From JALOLG01 sp963776935 (GTDB lineage Bacteria > Actinomycetota > Acidimicrobiia > Acidimicrobiales > Ilumatobacteraceae), in NCBI GenBank assembly GCA_963776935.1, contig CAVZOP010000015.1, positions 372,001 through 436,000 of the forward strand: 64,000 nt of DNA, read 5' to 3'. The position numbers were made by a program, and so were the translations under genes. Shown in pieces: positions 26,391-35,131 of this stretch; within the stretch, counting starts at the first letter, position 1, and every line of letters begins with the position of its first letter. The notes under the pieces are model-generated. The model was not told the DNA's origin, did no database searches, and was given only the letters and a program-made list of their open reading frames with translations.

Positions 26391-26750
26391 GATCACGTCC
26401 GCGAGCAGCTCGCGGACCCGTTCCTTCGGCCGGCCGATGATGGCGCGATCGGCCGTGACGAGCAGCGGGCGTTGCAGCAGCATCTTGTTGGCCAGGAGGA
26501 CGGCGACGATCTGGTCGTCGGTCGCCACGTCGGCGTCGCTCAACCCGAGCTTCTTGAACAGGCTGTCGCGCCGCACCAGGTCGGTGTGTGGATCCTCGAG
26601 CTTGGCGAGGATCGCCCGCAACGTGGCCTCATCGGGTGGCGTCTTGGTGTAGTTCACGATCTCGACGTCGGCGCCGAGCTCAGCGACAATGCCCACGGCA
26701 TTGTTCGAGGAGTTTCAATTCGTGTTGTGGTACATCGTGACGGCGGCCAT
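26379..26750 (-). CDS. arsC: ArsC-like reductase with predicted selenocysteine at the catalytic position
   Basis: Reading from ATG 26750 gives MAAVTMYHNTN, then UGA (26717-26715), then NSSNNAVGIVAELGADVEIVNY and on to the stop at 26379, all in one frame (123 residues with UGA read as an amino acid). In ArsC proteins the catalytic Cys follows YHNP-x, so UGA replaces exactly that residue. The three substrate arginines are kept (LVRRDSLFKKLGL, LLQRPLLVT, AIIGRP). A perfect hairpin starts 10 nt after UGA (26686-26704), and selD is at 59393. I therefore read UGA as selenocysteine. Conventional annotation would call a truncated ORF from an internal GTG at 26696. Alternatives are a nonsense mutation or a base-call error. 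The function would be arsenate or thiol-disulfide reduction. Confidence 0.8.
26686..26704 (-). promoter_or_regulatory. Predicted bacterial SECIS hairpin in arsC
   Basis: On the reverse strand ACAATGCC - GTG - GGCATTGT forms a perfect 8-bp stem with a GUG loop. The stem begins 10 nt, and the loop 18 nt, after the in-frame UGA. Bacterial SECIS elements lie within the coding region immediately after UGA, with a G/GU in the apical loop roughly 16-37 nt downstream; this fits. Confidence 0.7.
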
Positions 26751-26798
26751 GCGGCCACGATATCGAGTGCGCGGACCAAGGTCGGTAGGGTCCGCGGC

Positions 26799-27224
26799 GT
26801 GCTCGGCTCGATCCGTCACGAGACCCGGATCCGGCGGTCGGCTCACGATGTCTGGCAACTCGTCGGCGACCCGGCGCGGCTGTACGAGTGGTTCCCTGGC
26901 ATCGCGTCGTCGCCCGTCGACGGCACGAGCCGGCTGATCACGACCGATGCCGGGCTCCCGATGCCCGAGGAGATCCTCGTCGTCGACCCCGTCCAGCGCC
27001 GTTTCCAGTACCGGCTCACGTCGCCCGTGATCAAGCACCATCGCGGCACGATCGACGTCATCGAGCTCGACGACGCCACGTGCGTCGTCGTCTACTCGAC
27101 CGAGGCCGACCCGCGGGCGATGGCACTGGTGATCGGCGGTGGCACGGCCGGAGCACTCGACGAGCTGCGGCGCCAGATGGAGACCGAACCGCCGGCCGCC
27201 GATCACGCGGATGGCGAGACCTGA
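26799..27224 (+). CDS. SRPBCC (START-like) family protein
   Basis: A 141-residue protein, probable start GTG 26799 (VLGSIRHETRIRRSAHDVWQLVGDPARLYEWFPGI). The N-terminal strand, the W-x-L-V-x-D-P-x-x-x-x-x-W-F-P motif and the long C-terminal helix (ALDELRRQMETEP) are typical of polyketide cyclase/dehydrase-like SRPBCC proteins, which hold hydrophobic ligands. It diverges from arsC (starts 48 bp apart) and overlaps the sulfatase start (TGATG), so it may be functionally linked to that enzyme. Confidence 0.85.
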   Translation: MLGSIRHETRIRRSAHDVWQLVGDPARLYEWFPGIASSPVDGTSRLITTDAGLPMPEEILVVDPVQRRFQYRLTSPVIKHHRGTIDVIELDDATCVVVYSTEADPRAMALVIGGGTAGALDELRRQMETEPPAADHADGET

Positions 27225-28792
27225 TGGGTCGCAAGATCCTGCTCGTCACAACCGATCAGCAGCGCTTCGACACGCTCGGCTGCAACGGTGGCACCGTCGC
27301 CCGCACGCCGGTCGCCGACTCGCTCGCGGCCACCGGATACCGGTACGAGCGAGCCCACCCGCAATCGGTCGTGTGCATGCCGTCGCGCTCCACGATCATC
27401 ACCGGCCAGCACCCGAGCACCCACGGCGTGTGGATGAACGGCGTCCCGCTCCCCGTCGATGCGCCGTCGGTCGCTTCCGTGCTTCACCAGGCCGGCTATC
27501 GCACGGCGATCATCGGCAAGCCGCACTTCGAGCCGTTTCTCGACCCCTTCGCCCGGTTCGTCGAGAACGGGTTCGCCCGGTCGGGGGTGTTCACGACCAC
27601 GCAGCGATCGTTCGACGGCACCACCGGACCGCACCGGGGTTTCGAGCACTTCGAGTCGGCGACCCACACCGGCAGCGGATCACTGCACTATGCGAGGTGG
27701 CTCGCCGACACGCATCCCGAGGCGATCGGGATGTTCTATCCCGTGCTCGATGCTGAGCTCGAGGTCAACGCCCTCGGCGGCGGCGACACCGGCGCCCCGC
27801 AGGTGCACGACAACCCGATCCCGCGCGAGTGGTACCACACCGACTGGGTCGCCGACCGCACGATCGCCTGGCTCGACTCGCTCGCCGCCGACGACGACTG
27901 GTTCTGCTGGATGAGCTTCCCCGACCCGCACCACCCGTGGGACCCTCCGGCGTCCGAGCTCGGGCGCGTCGACTGGCGCGAGGTGCCGTTGCCGGCCGGC
28001 TACATCGCCGACGCGGACGCGCGGGAGGCGGTGCTCGACGCCAAGCCGCGCCATTGGCGGGCGTGGTACGACGGGCGGTTGGTCTCGAACTACGAGGCTC
28101 CCCTGCACTGGGTACCCGCCGGGCTCACCGCCGACCAGGTCCGCGAGGTCAACGCCCGCAATGCCGTCGAGTGCGAGCTCGTCGACGAGGCGCTCGGCCG
28201 CGTGCTGGCGGCGATCGAGGCGCGGCAATGGGGAGACGACGTCGACGTGGTGTTCACCACCGACCACGGCGAGCTGCAGGGCGACTTCGGCCTACTGTTC
28301 AAAGGTCCGTACCACGTCGACGGGCTGATGCGGCTGCCGCTGATCTGGCGGCCGGCGCGCTCGGCGGGTGCGACGGCGGCGACGGTCACGCGCCCGGTCG
28401 GGCTGGTCGACCTGGCGCCGACGTTCTGCGCCATCGCCGGTCTGGCGGTCCCGGCGTGGATGGAGGGTCGGCCGCTGCCGGTCGACGACCACGACGCCGA
28501 TGGGCGCGGCTTCGAGCGCGTCCTGACGGAGTGGGACAGCGTGCTGTTCGGCGTCGACGTCCACCTCCGCACAATCACGCGCGACGGGTGGGTGTGCACG
28601 ACCTATCGAGCGGGACACAGCCACGACGGCACCGAGGGCGAGCTCTACGACCTGGCGGCGGACCCGCTGCAGCAGATCAACCGGTGGGACGACCCGGCCT
28701 GTGCCGCGATCCGCAGCGACCTGCTCGCCGATCTGTGGGACCACCAGCCACCGATGCAGTCGCCGCCACGCCGCGTCGAAGCGCCGGTCTGA
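27224..28792 (+). CDS. Sulfatase (type I, formylglycine-dependent)
   Basis: A 522-residue sulfatase of the alkaline phosphatase superfamily. The formylglycine motif C-x-P-S-R is C51-M-P-S-R in SVVCMPSRSTIITGQHPSTHG. Metal ligands are visible N-terminally (LVTTDQQRFDTLG) and in VVFTTDHGELQGDFGLLFKGPYHVDGLMRLPLIW. No signal peptide is present, so it is probably cytoplasmic. The substrate may be a sulfate, phosphonate or choline-sulfate-like ester. It would need a formylglycine-generating enzyme, which is not in the window. Confidence 0.93.
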   Translation: MGRKILLVTTDQQRFDTLGCNGGTVARTPVADSLAATGYRYERAHPQSVVCMPSRSTIITGQHPSTHGVWMNGVPLPVDAPSVASVLHQAGYRTAIIGKPHFEPFLDPFARFVENGFARSGVFTTTQRSFDGTTGPHRGFEHFESATHTGSGSLHYARWLADTHPEAIGMFYPVLDAELEVNALGGGDTGAPQVHDNPIPREWYHTDWVADRTIAWLDSLAADDDWFCWMSFPDPHHPWDPPASELGRVDWREVPLPAGYIADADAREAVLDAKPRHWRAWYDGRLVSNYEAPLHWVPAGLTADQVREVNARNAVECELVDEALGRVLAAIEARQWGDDVDVVFTTDHGELQGDFGLLFKGPYHVDGLMRLPLIWRPARSAGATAATVTRPVGLVDLAPTFCAIAGLAVPAWMEGRPLPVDDHDADGRGFERVLTEWDSVLFGVDVHLRTITRDGWVCTTYRAGHSHDGTEGELYDLAADPLQQINRWDDPACAAIRSDLLADLWDHQPPMQSPPRRVEAPV

Positions 28793-28919
28793 CGCGCCCC
28801 GCCGAGCCCCGAGCTGCACGCTCGCCGGACTCCGCACGCCCGTTCACCGAGACACCCCTTGACTAGCGTCGTGCTCACCGACGTCCCCCAACTCAGCCGC
28901 ACAGATCCCGGGGTACGTC

Positions 28920-29355
28920 ATGCAGTTCTGCTCAGCCCACCGACCACCACGTCGCGGGCATCGATCCGATCCTCTGCGCTGATTCGGCGCTGGCGGTCTT
29001 CGCCCTCGCCATCGAACGCCCACCCGTCGCCGAGACGATCGCACTGCTCCTCGACCACGAGCGGCGTGGCGTGTGCGTGACGGTCGTCAGCGGCACCACC
29101 CGCCCCGACGACGTCATCGAGGTGACCGAGTGTCTCGCCACCACCGGCGCCAGCACCGGTCGGCTCGGAGCGCTCGTGCTGGCGACCGTGCGCCCCGGCC
29201 AGGGCGCCGTCGACGGCGACGCCGACCGATGGCTCGAGATGAGCGATCTGGCATCGGCCGCCGGCGTCGAGTTGGTCGAGTGGTTCGTCATCGGTGCCGA
29301 CATCCACTGCCCGCGTGACCTGCTCGGCGAACCGCCGCGCTGGCGGTCAGGGTGA
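28920..29355 (+). CDS. Conserved hypothetical protein with weak RadC/JAB-like C-terminus, frameshifted near the start
   Basis: A coherent frame starts at about 28942 (DHHVAGIDPILCADSALAVFALAIERPPVAETIALLLDHERRG...) but has no start codon. The only good ATG (28920, MQFCSAH) is one frame away, and one extra C near 28938 would join them. Corrected length is about 144 residues. The end LEMSDLASAAGVELVEWFVIGADIHCPRDLLG faintly resembles the C-terminal part of RadC/JAB proteins, but the metal-binding H-x-H-P motif is absent. Function unknown. Confidence 0.6.
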
Positions 29356-29640
29356 CGACGGATGAGCGGAACGCGCTCGCCGCTGCGCCGGTGTGAGCCG
29401 CAGACCGGCGGCACGGAGTCGGCGTACGAGCTCGCGGCTCTCGACCTCCACCGCGCCCGCCGCGATGAGCTCGGCTCGGTGCTCATCCGGCACGTCGTAA
29501 TGGTCACCCTGGAATCCACGTCGCGGGATCCCGGCCGCATCGGCGAACGCCCAGAGCTCGTCGAGCGAGTGGTCGCTCACCAGATGGCACCACTTGCGGT
29601 CGCGCCACCACCACCTGGCCTCGTCGATGAGGATCGTCAC
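29347..29640 (-). CDS. DUF4031 family protein
   Basis: A 97-residue protein, probable start GTG 29640 (VTILIDEARWWWRDRKWCHLVSD). The pattern W-x-W-R-x-x-x-W-x-H-L-x-S-D, then LDELWAFADAAGIPRRGFQGDHYDVPDEHR, is characteristic of DUF4031, a small actinobacterial family of unknown function. It is convergent with, and overlaps by a few bases, the gene at 28920. Confidence 0.85.
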   Translation of the reverse strand: MTILIDEARWWWRDRKWCHLVSDHSLDELWAFADAAGIPRRGFQGDHYDVPDEHRAELIAAGAVEVESRELVRRLRAAGLRLTPAQRRARSAHPSSP

Positions 29641-29988
29641 CCGCGCCAGGCTGCCACAACGTGCGCCGCGGCGGCGGGAGGCGCGAGCGTTCCTCGGGCA
29701 CGAGGGCCGCCGGGCGGGCTGCCTCGCGTTGGGCGACAGGCGACGGGCGACAACACTCGCGGTGAGCGACGGGCGACAACACTCGCGACGTCGGCCGGCG
29801 GGACAGATACGCGTCCGCGCTGCGGAGGTGATGACCGTCCATCCAGCAACTGCTTCGATAACGCCGAGATACGGCTTCGGGCTCGTGTCGTGACAACACA
29901 TGCCGATAGAGGCTCATCGAGCTGTCATCGCTGAGGTCTTGTCGCGTCCGGACCCGACACGCTGGTCCGCGCCCGCAATCGGGCCTCG
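29641..29988. other. Non-coding stretch upstream of the GGDEF/EAL gene
   Basis: I see no gene in these 348 bases. They hold a 22-bp direct repeat (29740-29787) and Pro/Arg-rich shadow frames only. I looked for a cyclic-di-GMP riboswitch before the GGDEF/EAL gene and did not recognise one. Confidence 0.6.
29740..29787. repeat. Two 22-bp direct repeats, 26-bp period
   Basis: A 22-bp unit containing GACGGGCGACAACACTCGCG occurs at 29740-29761 and again at 29766-29787, separated by GTGA. A third, shorter partial copy (GCGACAGGCGAC) precedes them. Confidence 0.85.
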
Positions 29989-32703
29989 ATGGATGATCGC
30001 GGGATACTGACGCCGGCGCGTTCCGGCCCGTCGAGATCGACCGCCTGGCGAACGTATCTCGTTGCCGGAGCTCTGATGGCCGCCGCCTACATGGTGTTGC
30101 CGATCGAGGTCGCGAGGGTCGTGCTGTGGCCGGTCGTCGGATGGTCGTCGGTGATCGCCATCCTCATCGGCGTCAGGTTGAACCGCCCCGAGATTCGAGG
30201 TGCGTGGTACCTGCTCGCCGGCGGTGTGGCGACGCTGATCGTCGGCGACAACCTGCACACGTTCCACAGCGTCGTGCGCAACGACGACCCGCAGTTTCCG
30301 TCCTACGTGGACGTCGTGTACCTCGCCGTGGTGCCACTGCTGATCGGCGGTCTTGCGATCCTCGCCCATCGACGCACCGCCGGCCGGGACCGGGCGGGCA
30401 TCATCGACGCCGCCATCATCACCGCCGGTGTGGGGCTCATCTCGTGGGTGCTGCTGATCGCCCCCTACGTTCGAGTCCACGACATCAGCGTGTTCGAGCG
30501 CCTCGCCTCGATCGCGTTGCCCGTTGGAGACGTTGCCCTCCTGGCGACGGCGGCACGACTCGCGGTTGGTGGGGGTCGCCGCCCGATCGCGTTCTGGTTG
30601 CTCGCCGGCGGCCTCGTCCCACTGCTGGCTTCGGACGCGCTCTACGGCTACATCAACCTCACGGGCGTCTGGAGCGAGCACAACCTGGTCGAACTGGGAT
30701 GGCTCGCGTTCTACTTCGGATGCGGTGCGGCCGCACTGCACCCGTCGATGCGCGCCCTGTCGACACCGACCGCCGGCCCGCGGCGAATCACCACCGTGCG
30801 CCTCGTCCTCATCGGCAGTGCGGTGCTCACTCCACCGGCCATGCTCTTCCTCCAGGGCGTTCGCGGCGACGTCACCGACACGATCGCGATCGCCGTCACC
30901 AGTGCGGTGCTGTTCGTTCTCGTCCTGGTGCGCATCGCCGGGCTGGCGCGCGACGCGGCCGACGAGCGCAGCGAGGCGCGGTTCCGCGCCCTCGTCCACA
31001 ACGCCTCCGACGCGATCGTGGTGCTCGACCGGCAAGGCCGAGTGCGGTACCAGACGCCGTCCACCGAACGGGTGCTCGGGCGGTCGGTCGCGGAACTGGA
31101 TGGCCGGATGTTCTCCGACGTTCTCGAGGAGGCCGACAAGCAGCGGCTCCTGGTGATGCTGTCGAACGAGCTGGCGACCGACACACTCGAGTGGCGGATA
31201 CGGCGAGATGACGGCGAATGGTGCGACCTCGAGGTCGTCGCCGCCGACATGCGGTCGACCGCCGACGTCGGCGGCGTGGTGCTCACGATGCGCGACATCA
31301 CCGAGCGCAAGCACTTCGACCTGGAGCTTCGCCGGCAAGCGCTCCACGATTCACTGACGGGTCTCCCGAACCGCGCGCTGTTCCTCGACCGTGTCGAACA
31401 GGCTCTCCGGCGCGCCGAACGGCTCGACGGCTCGGTGATCGTGTTGCTCCTCGATCTCGACGACTTCAAGGAGGTCAACGCCAGACTCGGTCATGCGGCC
31501 GGTGACGACATGCTCATCGCTGTCGCCAAGCGGCTCACGACCGTGATGCGCTCGGTCTCCACCGTTGCCCGCCTCGGCGGTGACGAGTTCGCGCTGCTGG
31601 TGGAGAACGACGACCTCGACGCCACTCCGCTGCTGGCCGCACTTCGGATCCAGGAGGCGCTCCACGCTCCGTTCGCCGTTCAGGAGGAGACCCGGGATGG
31701 GCCGCGAGACGGCGAGGTGCAGGTGCACGCCAGCATCGGCATCGCGGTCGGATCGCCCCACACCCACGCGCCGACCGACGTGCTCCGCGACGCCGACCTT
31801 GCGATGTACGTCGCCAAACGCAACGGCAAGAACCGGTTCGAGCAGTTTCTCCCGGCGATGCACGACGAGGCGAATCGTCGCCTCGAGATCGCCGCCGAGC
31901 TCCCCGGCGCGATCGAGCACGACGAGTTCGTCGTGTTCTACCAGCCGATCGTCGACGTCGGCAGCGGACGCACGCTCGGAGCAGAGGCGCTCGTACGTTG
32001 GGAGCATCCCGTCCGCGGCATCGTCGGCCCCAACGAGTTCATCCCGATCGCCGAATCGACGGGGCTCATCATCCCGCTCGGCCGGTGGGTGCTCCACGAG
32101 GCGTGCCGGAACGCTGCCGCGTGGAAGGCGGCAGGCGTCGCCGACGACTCGTTCTACGTGAGCGTCAACCTGTCGGCCTGCCAGGTGCAAGACGGCGGGG
32201 TCCTTCACGACGTCACCACCGCGCTGACGGTCTCCGGGCTCGCCGCCGAGGCGCTGATGCTCGAAGTCACCGAAACTGCACTCATCGAAGACCTCAACCC
32301 GGCTGGCTCCACCCTCGCGACGCTCAAGGCGCTCGGCCTGCGGATCGCCGTCGACGACTTCGGGACCGGTTACTCGTCGCTCGCCTATCTGAGCAACTTC
32401 CCACTCGACATCATCAAGCTCGACAAGTCGTTCATCGATCGCGTCGCCACCACCACCCACGGCGAGACGATGGTGCGGGCGGTCGTCGACCTGGCACGCA
32501 CGCTCGGCCTCACGGCGATCGCCGAGGGCGTCGAGGATGCCGACCAGGCGGTCGCGCTCGAGCACCTCGGTTGTCAGCTCGCCCAAGGGTTCCTCTTCGC
32601 CAGGCCGATGCCGGCCGACGACATGGTGGCGCTGCTCGGCCGTCAAGTCGCTCGAGCTGACCCAGCAGCGCTAGAGCGGGCGGGGCCGGGCTGGCGTCGG
32701 TGA
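29989..32703 (+). CDS. Membrane-bound PAS-GGDEF-EAL cyclic-di-GMP protein
   Basis: A 904-residue protein. Residues about 20-325 hold eight to nine hydrophobic helices, an integral-membrane sensor. Next is a PAS domain (about 330-445, FRALVHNASDAIVVLDRQGRV... MRDITERKH), a GGDEF domain (LPNRALFLDR, ARLGGDEFALL) and an EAL domain (GAEALVRWEHP, VNLSACQVQ, DDFGTGYSSLAYLSNFPLDIIKLDKSFI). Both catalytic motifs are intact, so it could make and break cyclic-di-GMP. The position of the inhibitory I-site holds R-S-V-S instead of R-x-x-D, so product inhibition is probably lost. Confidence 0.93.
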   Translation: MDDRGILTPARSGPSRSTAWRTYLVAGALMAAAYMVLPIEVARVVLWPVVGWSSVIAILIGVRLNRPEIRGAWYLLAGGVATLIVGDNLHTFHSVVRNDDPQFPSYVDVVYLAVVPLLIGGLAILAHRRTAGRDRAGIIDAAIITAGVGLISWVLLIAPYVRVHDISVFERLASIALPVGDVALLATAARLAVGGGRRPIAFWLLAGGLVPLLASDALYGYINLTGVWSEHNLVELGWLAFYFGCGAAALHPSMRALSTPTAGPRRITTVRLVLIGSAVLTPPAMLFLQGVRGDVTDTIAIAVTSAVLFVLVLVRIAGLARDAADERSEARFRALVHNASDAIVVLDRQGRVRYQTPSTERVLGRSVAELDGRMFSDVLEEADKQRLLVMLSNELATDTLEWRIRRDDGEWCDLEVVAADMRSTADVGGVVLTMRDITERKHFDLELRRQALHDSLTGLPNRALFLDRVEQALRRAERLDGSVIVLLLDLDDFKEVNARLGHAAGDDMLIAVAKRLTTVMRSVSTVARLGGDEFALLVENDDLDATPLLAALRIQEALHAPFAVQEETRDGPRDGEVQVHASIGIAVGSPHTHAPTDVLRDADLAMYVAKRNGKNRFEQFLPAMHDEANRRLEIAAELPGAIEHDEFVVFYQPIVDVGSGRTLGAEALVRWEHPVRGIVGPNEFIPIAESTGLIIPLGRWVLHEACRNAAAWKAAGVADDSFYVSVNLSACQVQDGGVLHDVTTALTVSGLAAEALMLEVTETALIEDLNPAGSTLATLKALGLRIAVDDFGTGYSSLAYLSNFPLDIIKLDKSFIDRVATTTHGETMVRAVVDLARTLGLTAIAEGVEDADQAVALEHLGCQLAQGFLFARPMPADDMVALLGRQVARADPAALERAGPGWRR

Positions 32704-32715
32704 CACAATCGCTGC

Positions 32716-33390
32716 ATGAGTGCCGACGAGCACGAGCTGCGGGCCGCGTGGTCACGCTGCGTCGACGACTCGCACGACGCCTGGGTGCTGTTCGACTCGC
32801 TGGTCGGGCGCCACCGCGAGGCGCACCGCCACTACCACGGTGTCCGGCACGTCACGTGGGTCGTGCGTCATGTCGAGGAGCTGGCCGCCGTGGAGCCGGT
32901 CAGCGACATTGGCGCGGTCGTGGTGGCCGCCTTCTTCCACGACGCCGTCTACGACCCGCTGGCCACCGGCAACGAGGCCGCCAGCGCCCGGCTCGCCGAC
33001 CGCGAGCTCAGCGTGCTCGGGTGGGACGCGGCCCGGCGTGGGCGCGTGACGGCGATGGTCGAGGCGACGGCGACGCACGACGTGCCGAACGCGTCCGGTC
33101 CCGCTGCCGCGGCAGGAATCGATGCCGACACCGCGGTGCTGGTCGACGCCGACCTGGCCGTGCTCGGCAGCGATCCGGCGAGCTACCAGGCCTACGTCGC
33201 CGGCGTCCGCTCCGAGTACGCCCACGTCAGTGCCGACGACTGGCGCACCGGCCGTACGCAGGTCCTGCGGTCGTTCCTCGATCGGCCGGCGCTGTTCGCC
33301 ACGCCGACCGGCAGGGCGCGATGGGAGGCCAGAGCACGGGCCAACCTGGCGGCCGAGGTGGCATCGTTGAGCGGCCCCACCTACCGTTGA
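32716..33390 (+). CDS. HD-superfamily metal-dependent phosphohydrolase
   Basis: A 224-residue helical protein beginning 12 nt after the cyclic-di-GMP gene. The metal-binding pattern is visible: His in HYHGVRHVTWVVRHVEEL, the HD doublet in AAFFHDAVYDP and a later His/Asp pair (EATATHDVP ... VDADLAVLG). It matches the group of predicted HD phosphohydrolases encoded as stand-alone domains. The substrate is unknown, and it is not an HD-GYP protein. Confidence 0.85.
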   Translation: MSADEHELRAAWSRCVDDSHDAWVLFDSLVGRHREAHRHYHGVRHVTWVVRHVEELAAVEPVSDIGAVVVAAFFHDAVYDPLATGNEAASARLADRELSVLGWDAARRGRVTAMVEATATHDVPNASGPAAAAGIDADTAVLVDADLAVLGSDPASYQAYVAGVRSEYAHVSADDWRTGRTQVLRSFLDRPALFATPTGRARWEARARANLAAEVASLSGPTYR

Positions 33391-33394
33391 CCGC

Positions 33395-34750
33395 ATGCCC
33401 GTCGACACTTCGCCATCCAGCGCCCTCGATCACCAGACGATCGAGCTCCTCCAGGCGCTGATCCGCAACGAGTGCGTCAACGACGGGACGCCGGACTCCG
33501 GTGGCGAGACCCGCAACGCCGACGTGCTCGAGTCGTTCCTGGCCGGCGCCAACCTCGACATCGAGCGCTTCGAGGCCCGCCCGGGACGCGGTTCGATCGT
33601 CGCCCGCATCGAGGGCTCCGATCCCACCGCCCCGACCCTGTGTCTCATGGGGCATACCGACGTCGTGCCGGTCAACCCCGACGGGTGGTCGCACGACCCG
33701 TTCGGCGGCGAGCTGATCGACGGGGAGGTGTGGGGGCGCGGCGCGATCGACATGCTCAACCTCACGTCGTCGATGGCGGTCGCCTTCAAGCACCTCGCGA
33801 CGACGGGCTTCAAGCCGAAGGGCACGCTGATCTACTTCGGCGTCGCCGACGAGGAGGCCGGCGGGCTCTACGGCGCCGAGTGGGCACTCGAGCATCACCT
33901 CGACGCACTTCGCAGCGACTACGTGCTCACCGAGCTCGGCGGTTGGTCGTCGGTGGGTCACGACGGCACCCGCCGCTTCACGGTCAACGTCGGCGAGAAG
34001 GGCCTCGCCTGGCGGCGCCTGCGCATCACCGGGACGCCCGGCCACGGCTCGATGCCGTTCGGATCCGACAACACGCTGGTCAAGGCGGCCGAGGTCGTGC
34101 GGCGCCTGTCGTCGTACCGGCCGGCGGCCCAGATCAGCGACATCTGGCGCGGCCAGGTCGCGGCGATGTCGCTGCCGGAGGAGGTTCGTGCGGGCCTCAC
34201 CGATCCCGATCGGCTCTGGACGACGCTCGAGCGACTCCCGACCCCGGCGGCTCGGATGTGCCATGCCATGACGCACACGACGATCTCCCCGAACGTCGCC
34301 CACGGCGGCCAGAAGACGAACGTCATCCCCGATGTCATCGACCTCGAGGTCGACATTCGCACGGTGCCGGGCACGTCGAGCGAGGACGTGGCGGCGATGC
34401 TCGCCGATGCCCTCGGCGACCTCGCGCCGCATGTCGAGGTGAGCACCCTCCAGGACTCCCCGGCGACCGAGTCGCCGACCGGGAACCCGCTGTGGGACGC
34501 GATCGCGGCCCGCACCCAGATCGCCTACCCCGGTGCCGAGCTGATCCCCGGGCTCATCGTCGGCGGCACCGACGCCCGGTACTTCCGCGATCGTGGTGCC
34601 GTGGCCTACGGCGCCGGGTTGTTCTCGCCGGCGATGAGCTTCGAGACGTTCGGTGCCCGGTTCCACGGCAACGACGAGCGGATCGACGTCGAGAGCCTCG
34701 GCCTCGCCACCGACTTCTGGATCGGCATCGCCGAACATCTCCTCACGTGA
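33395..34750 (+). CDS. M20 family metallopeptidase
   Basis: A 451-residue zinc peptidase. Ligands are H87 (CLMGHTDVVPV), D119 (VWGRGAIDML), the E153-E154 pair (VADEEAGGLYG) and a C-terminal His (RFHGNDERID). An inserted dimerisation domain lies between. It is the ArgE/DapE/carboxypeptidase kind, and cytoplasmic dipeptide or acyl-amino-acid hydrolysis is likely. It starts four bases after the HD gene. Confidence 0.92.
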   Translation: MPVDTSPSSALDHQTIELLQALIRNECVNDGTPDSGGETRNADVLESFLAGANLDIERFEARPGRGSIVARIEGSDPTAPTLCLMGHTDVVPVNPDGWSHDPFGGELIDGEVWGRGAIDMLNLTSSMAVAFKHLATTGFKPKGTLIYFGVADEEAGGLYGAEWALEHHLDALRSDYVLTELGGWSSVGHDGTRRFTVNVGEKGLAWRRLRITGTPGHGSMPFGSDNTLVKAAEVVRRLSSYRPAAQISDIWRGQVAAMSLPEEVRAGLTDPDRLWTTLERLPTPAARMCHAMTHTTISPNVAHGGQKTNVIPDVIDLEVDIRTVPGTSSEDVAAMLADALGDLAPHVEVSTLQDSPATESPTGNPLWDAIAARTQIAYPGAELIPGLIVGGTDARYFRDRGAVAYGAGLFSPAMSFETFGARFHGNDERIDVESLGLATDFWIGIAEHLLT

Positions 34751-34816
34751 TCCGGCTCGCCAACCGCACATGACGCTTCATCTCACATGAATTTCTCGCA
34801 TGAATGGACCGACGTG

Positions 34817-35131
34817 ATGTCGAACGTGCCACAACCGCAGATCTCGCCCCTCATCACTCGGCCCGCGGTCGAGACCACGACCCTCCTCGAGGAACGCACC
34901 GAGACGGGGGATCCGATCGTCGCCCACATCGTCAAGACCGACGCCGGCGAGACGGCGGCCGCCAAGGTGCTCGAGGCGCGCATCTACGGCACGCCGATCG
35001 AAGCGTTGTGCGGGCACGTCTGGGTGCCGTCCCGCGATCCCAAGCAGCTTCCGATGTGCGAGAAGTGCAAGGAGATCTACGAGATGTACCGCGGCTTCAA
35101 CGACGGCCTGGGCGAAACGCCCGACGAGTGA
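34817..35131 (+). CDS. DUF3039 family protein
   Basis: About 104 residues from ATG 34817 (MSNVPQPQISPLITRP); an earlier in-frame ATG at 34787 is possible. The C-terminus has a zinc-ribbon-like C-x-H...C-x2-C pattern (ALCGHVWVPSRDPKQLPMCEKCKEIYEMYRG), characteristic of DUF3039, a short actinobacterial family of unknown function. Its stop overlaps the NUDIX start (GTGA). Confidence 0.85.
   Translation: MSNVPQPQISPLITRPAVETTTLLEERTETGDPIVAHIVKTDAGETAAAKVLEARIYGTPIEALCGHVWVPSRDPKQLPMCEKCKEIYEMYRGFNDGLGETPDE

Noticed and set aside
29800..29988. Cyclic-di-GMP riboswitch before the GGDEF/EAL gene
   Set aside because: No recognisable conserved core or paired stems of GEMM-type riboswitches.
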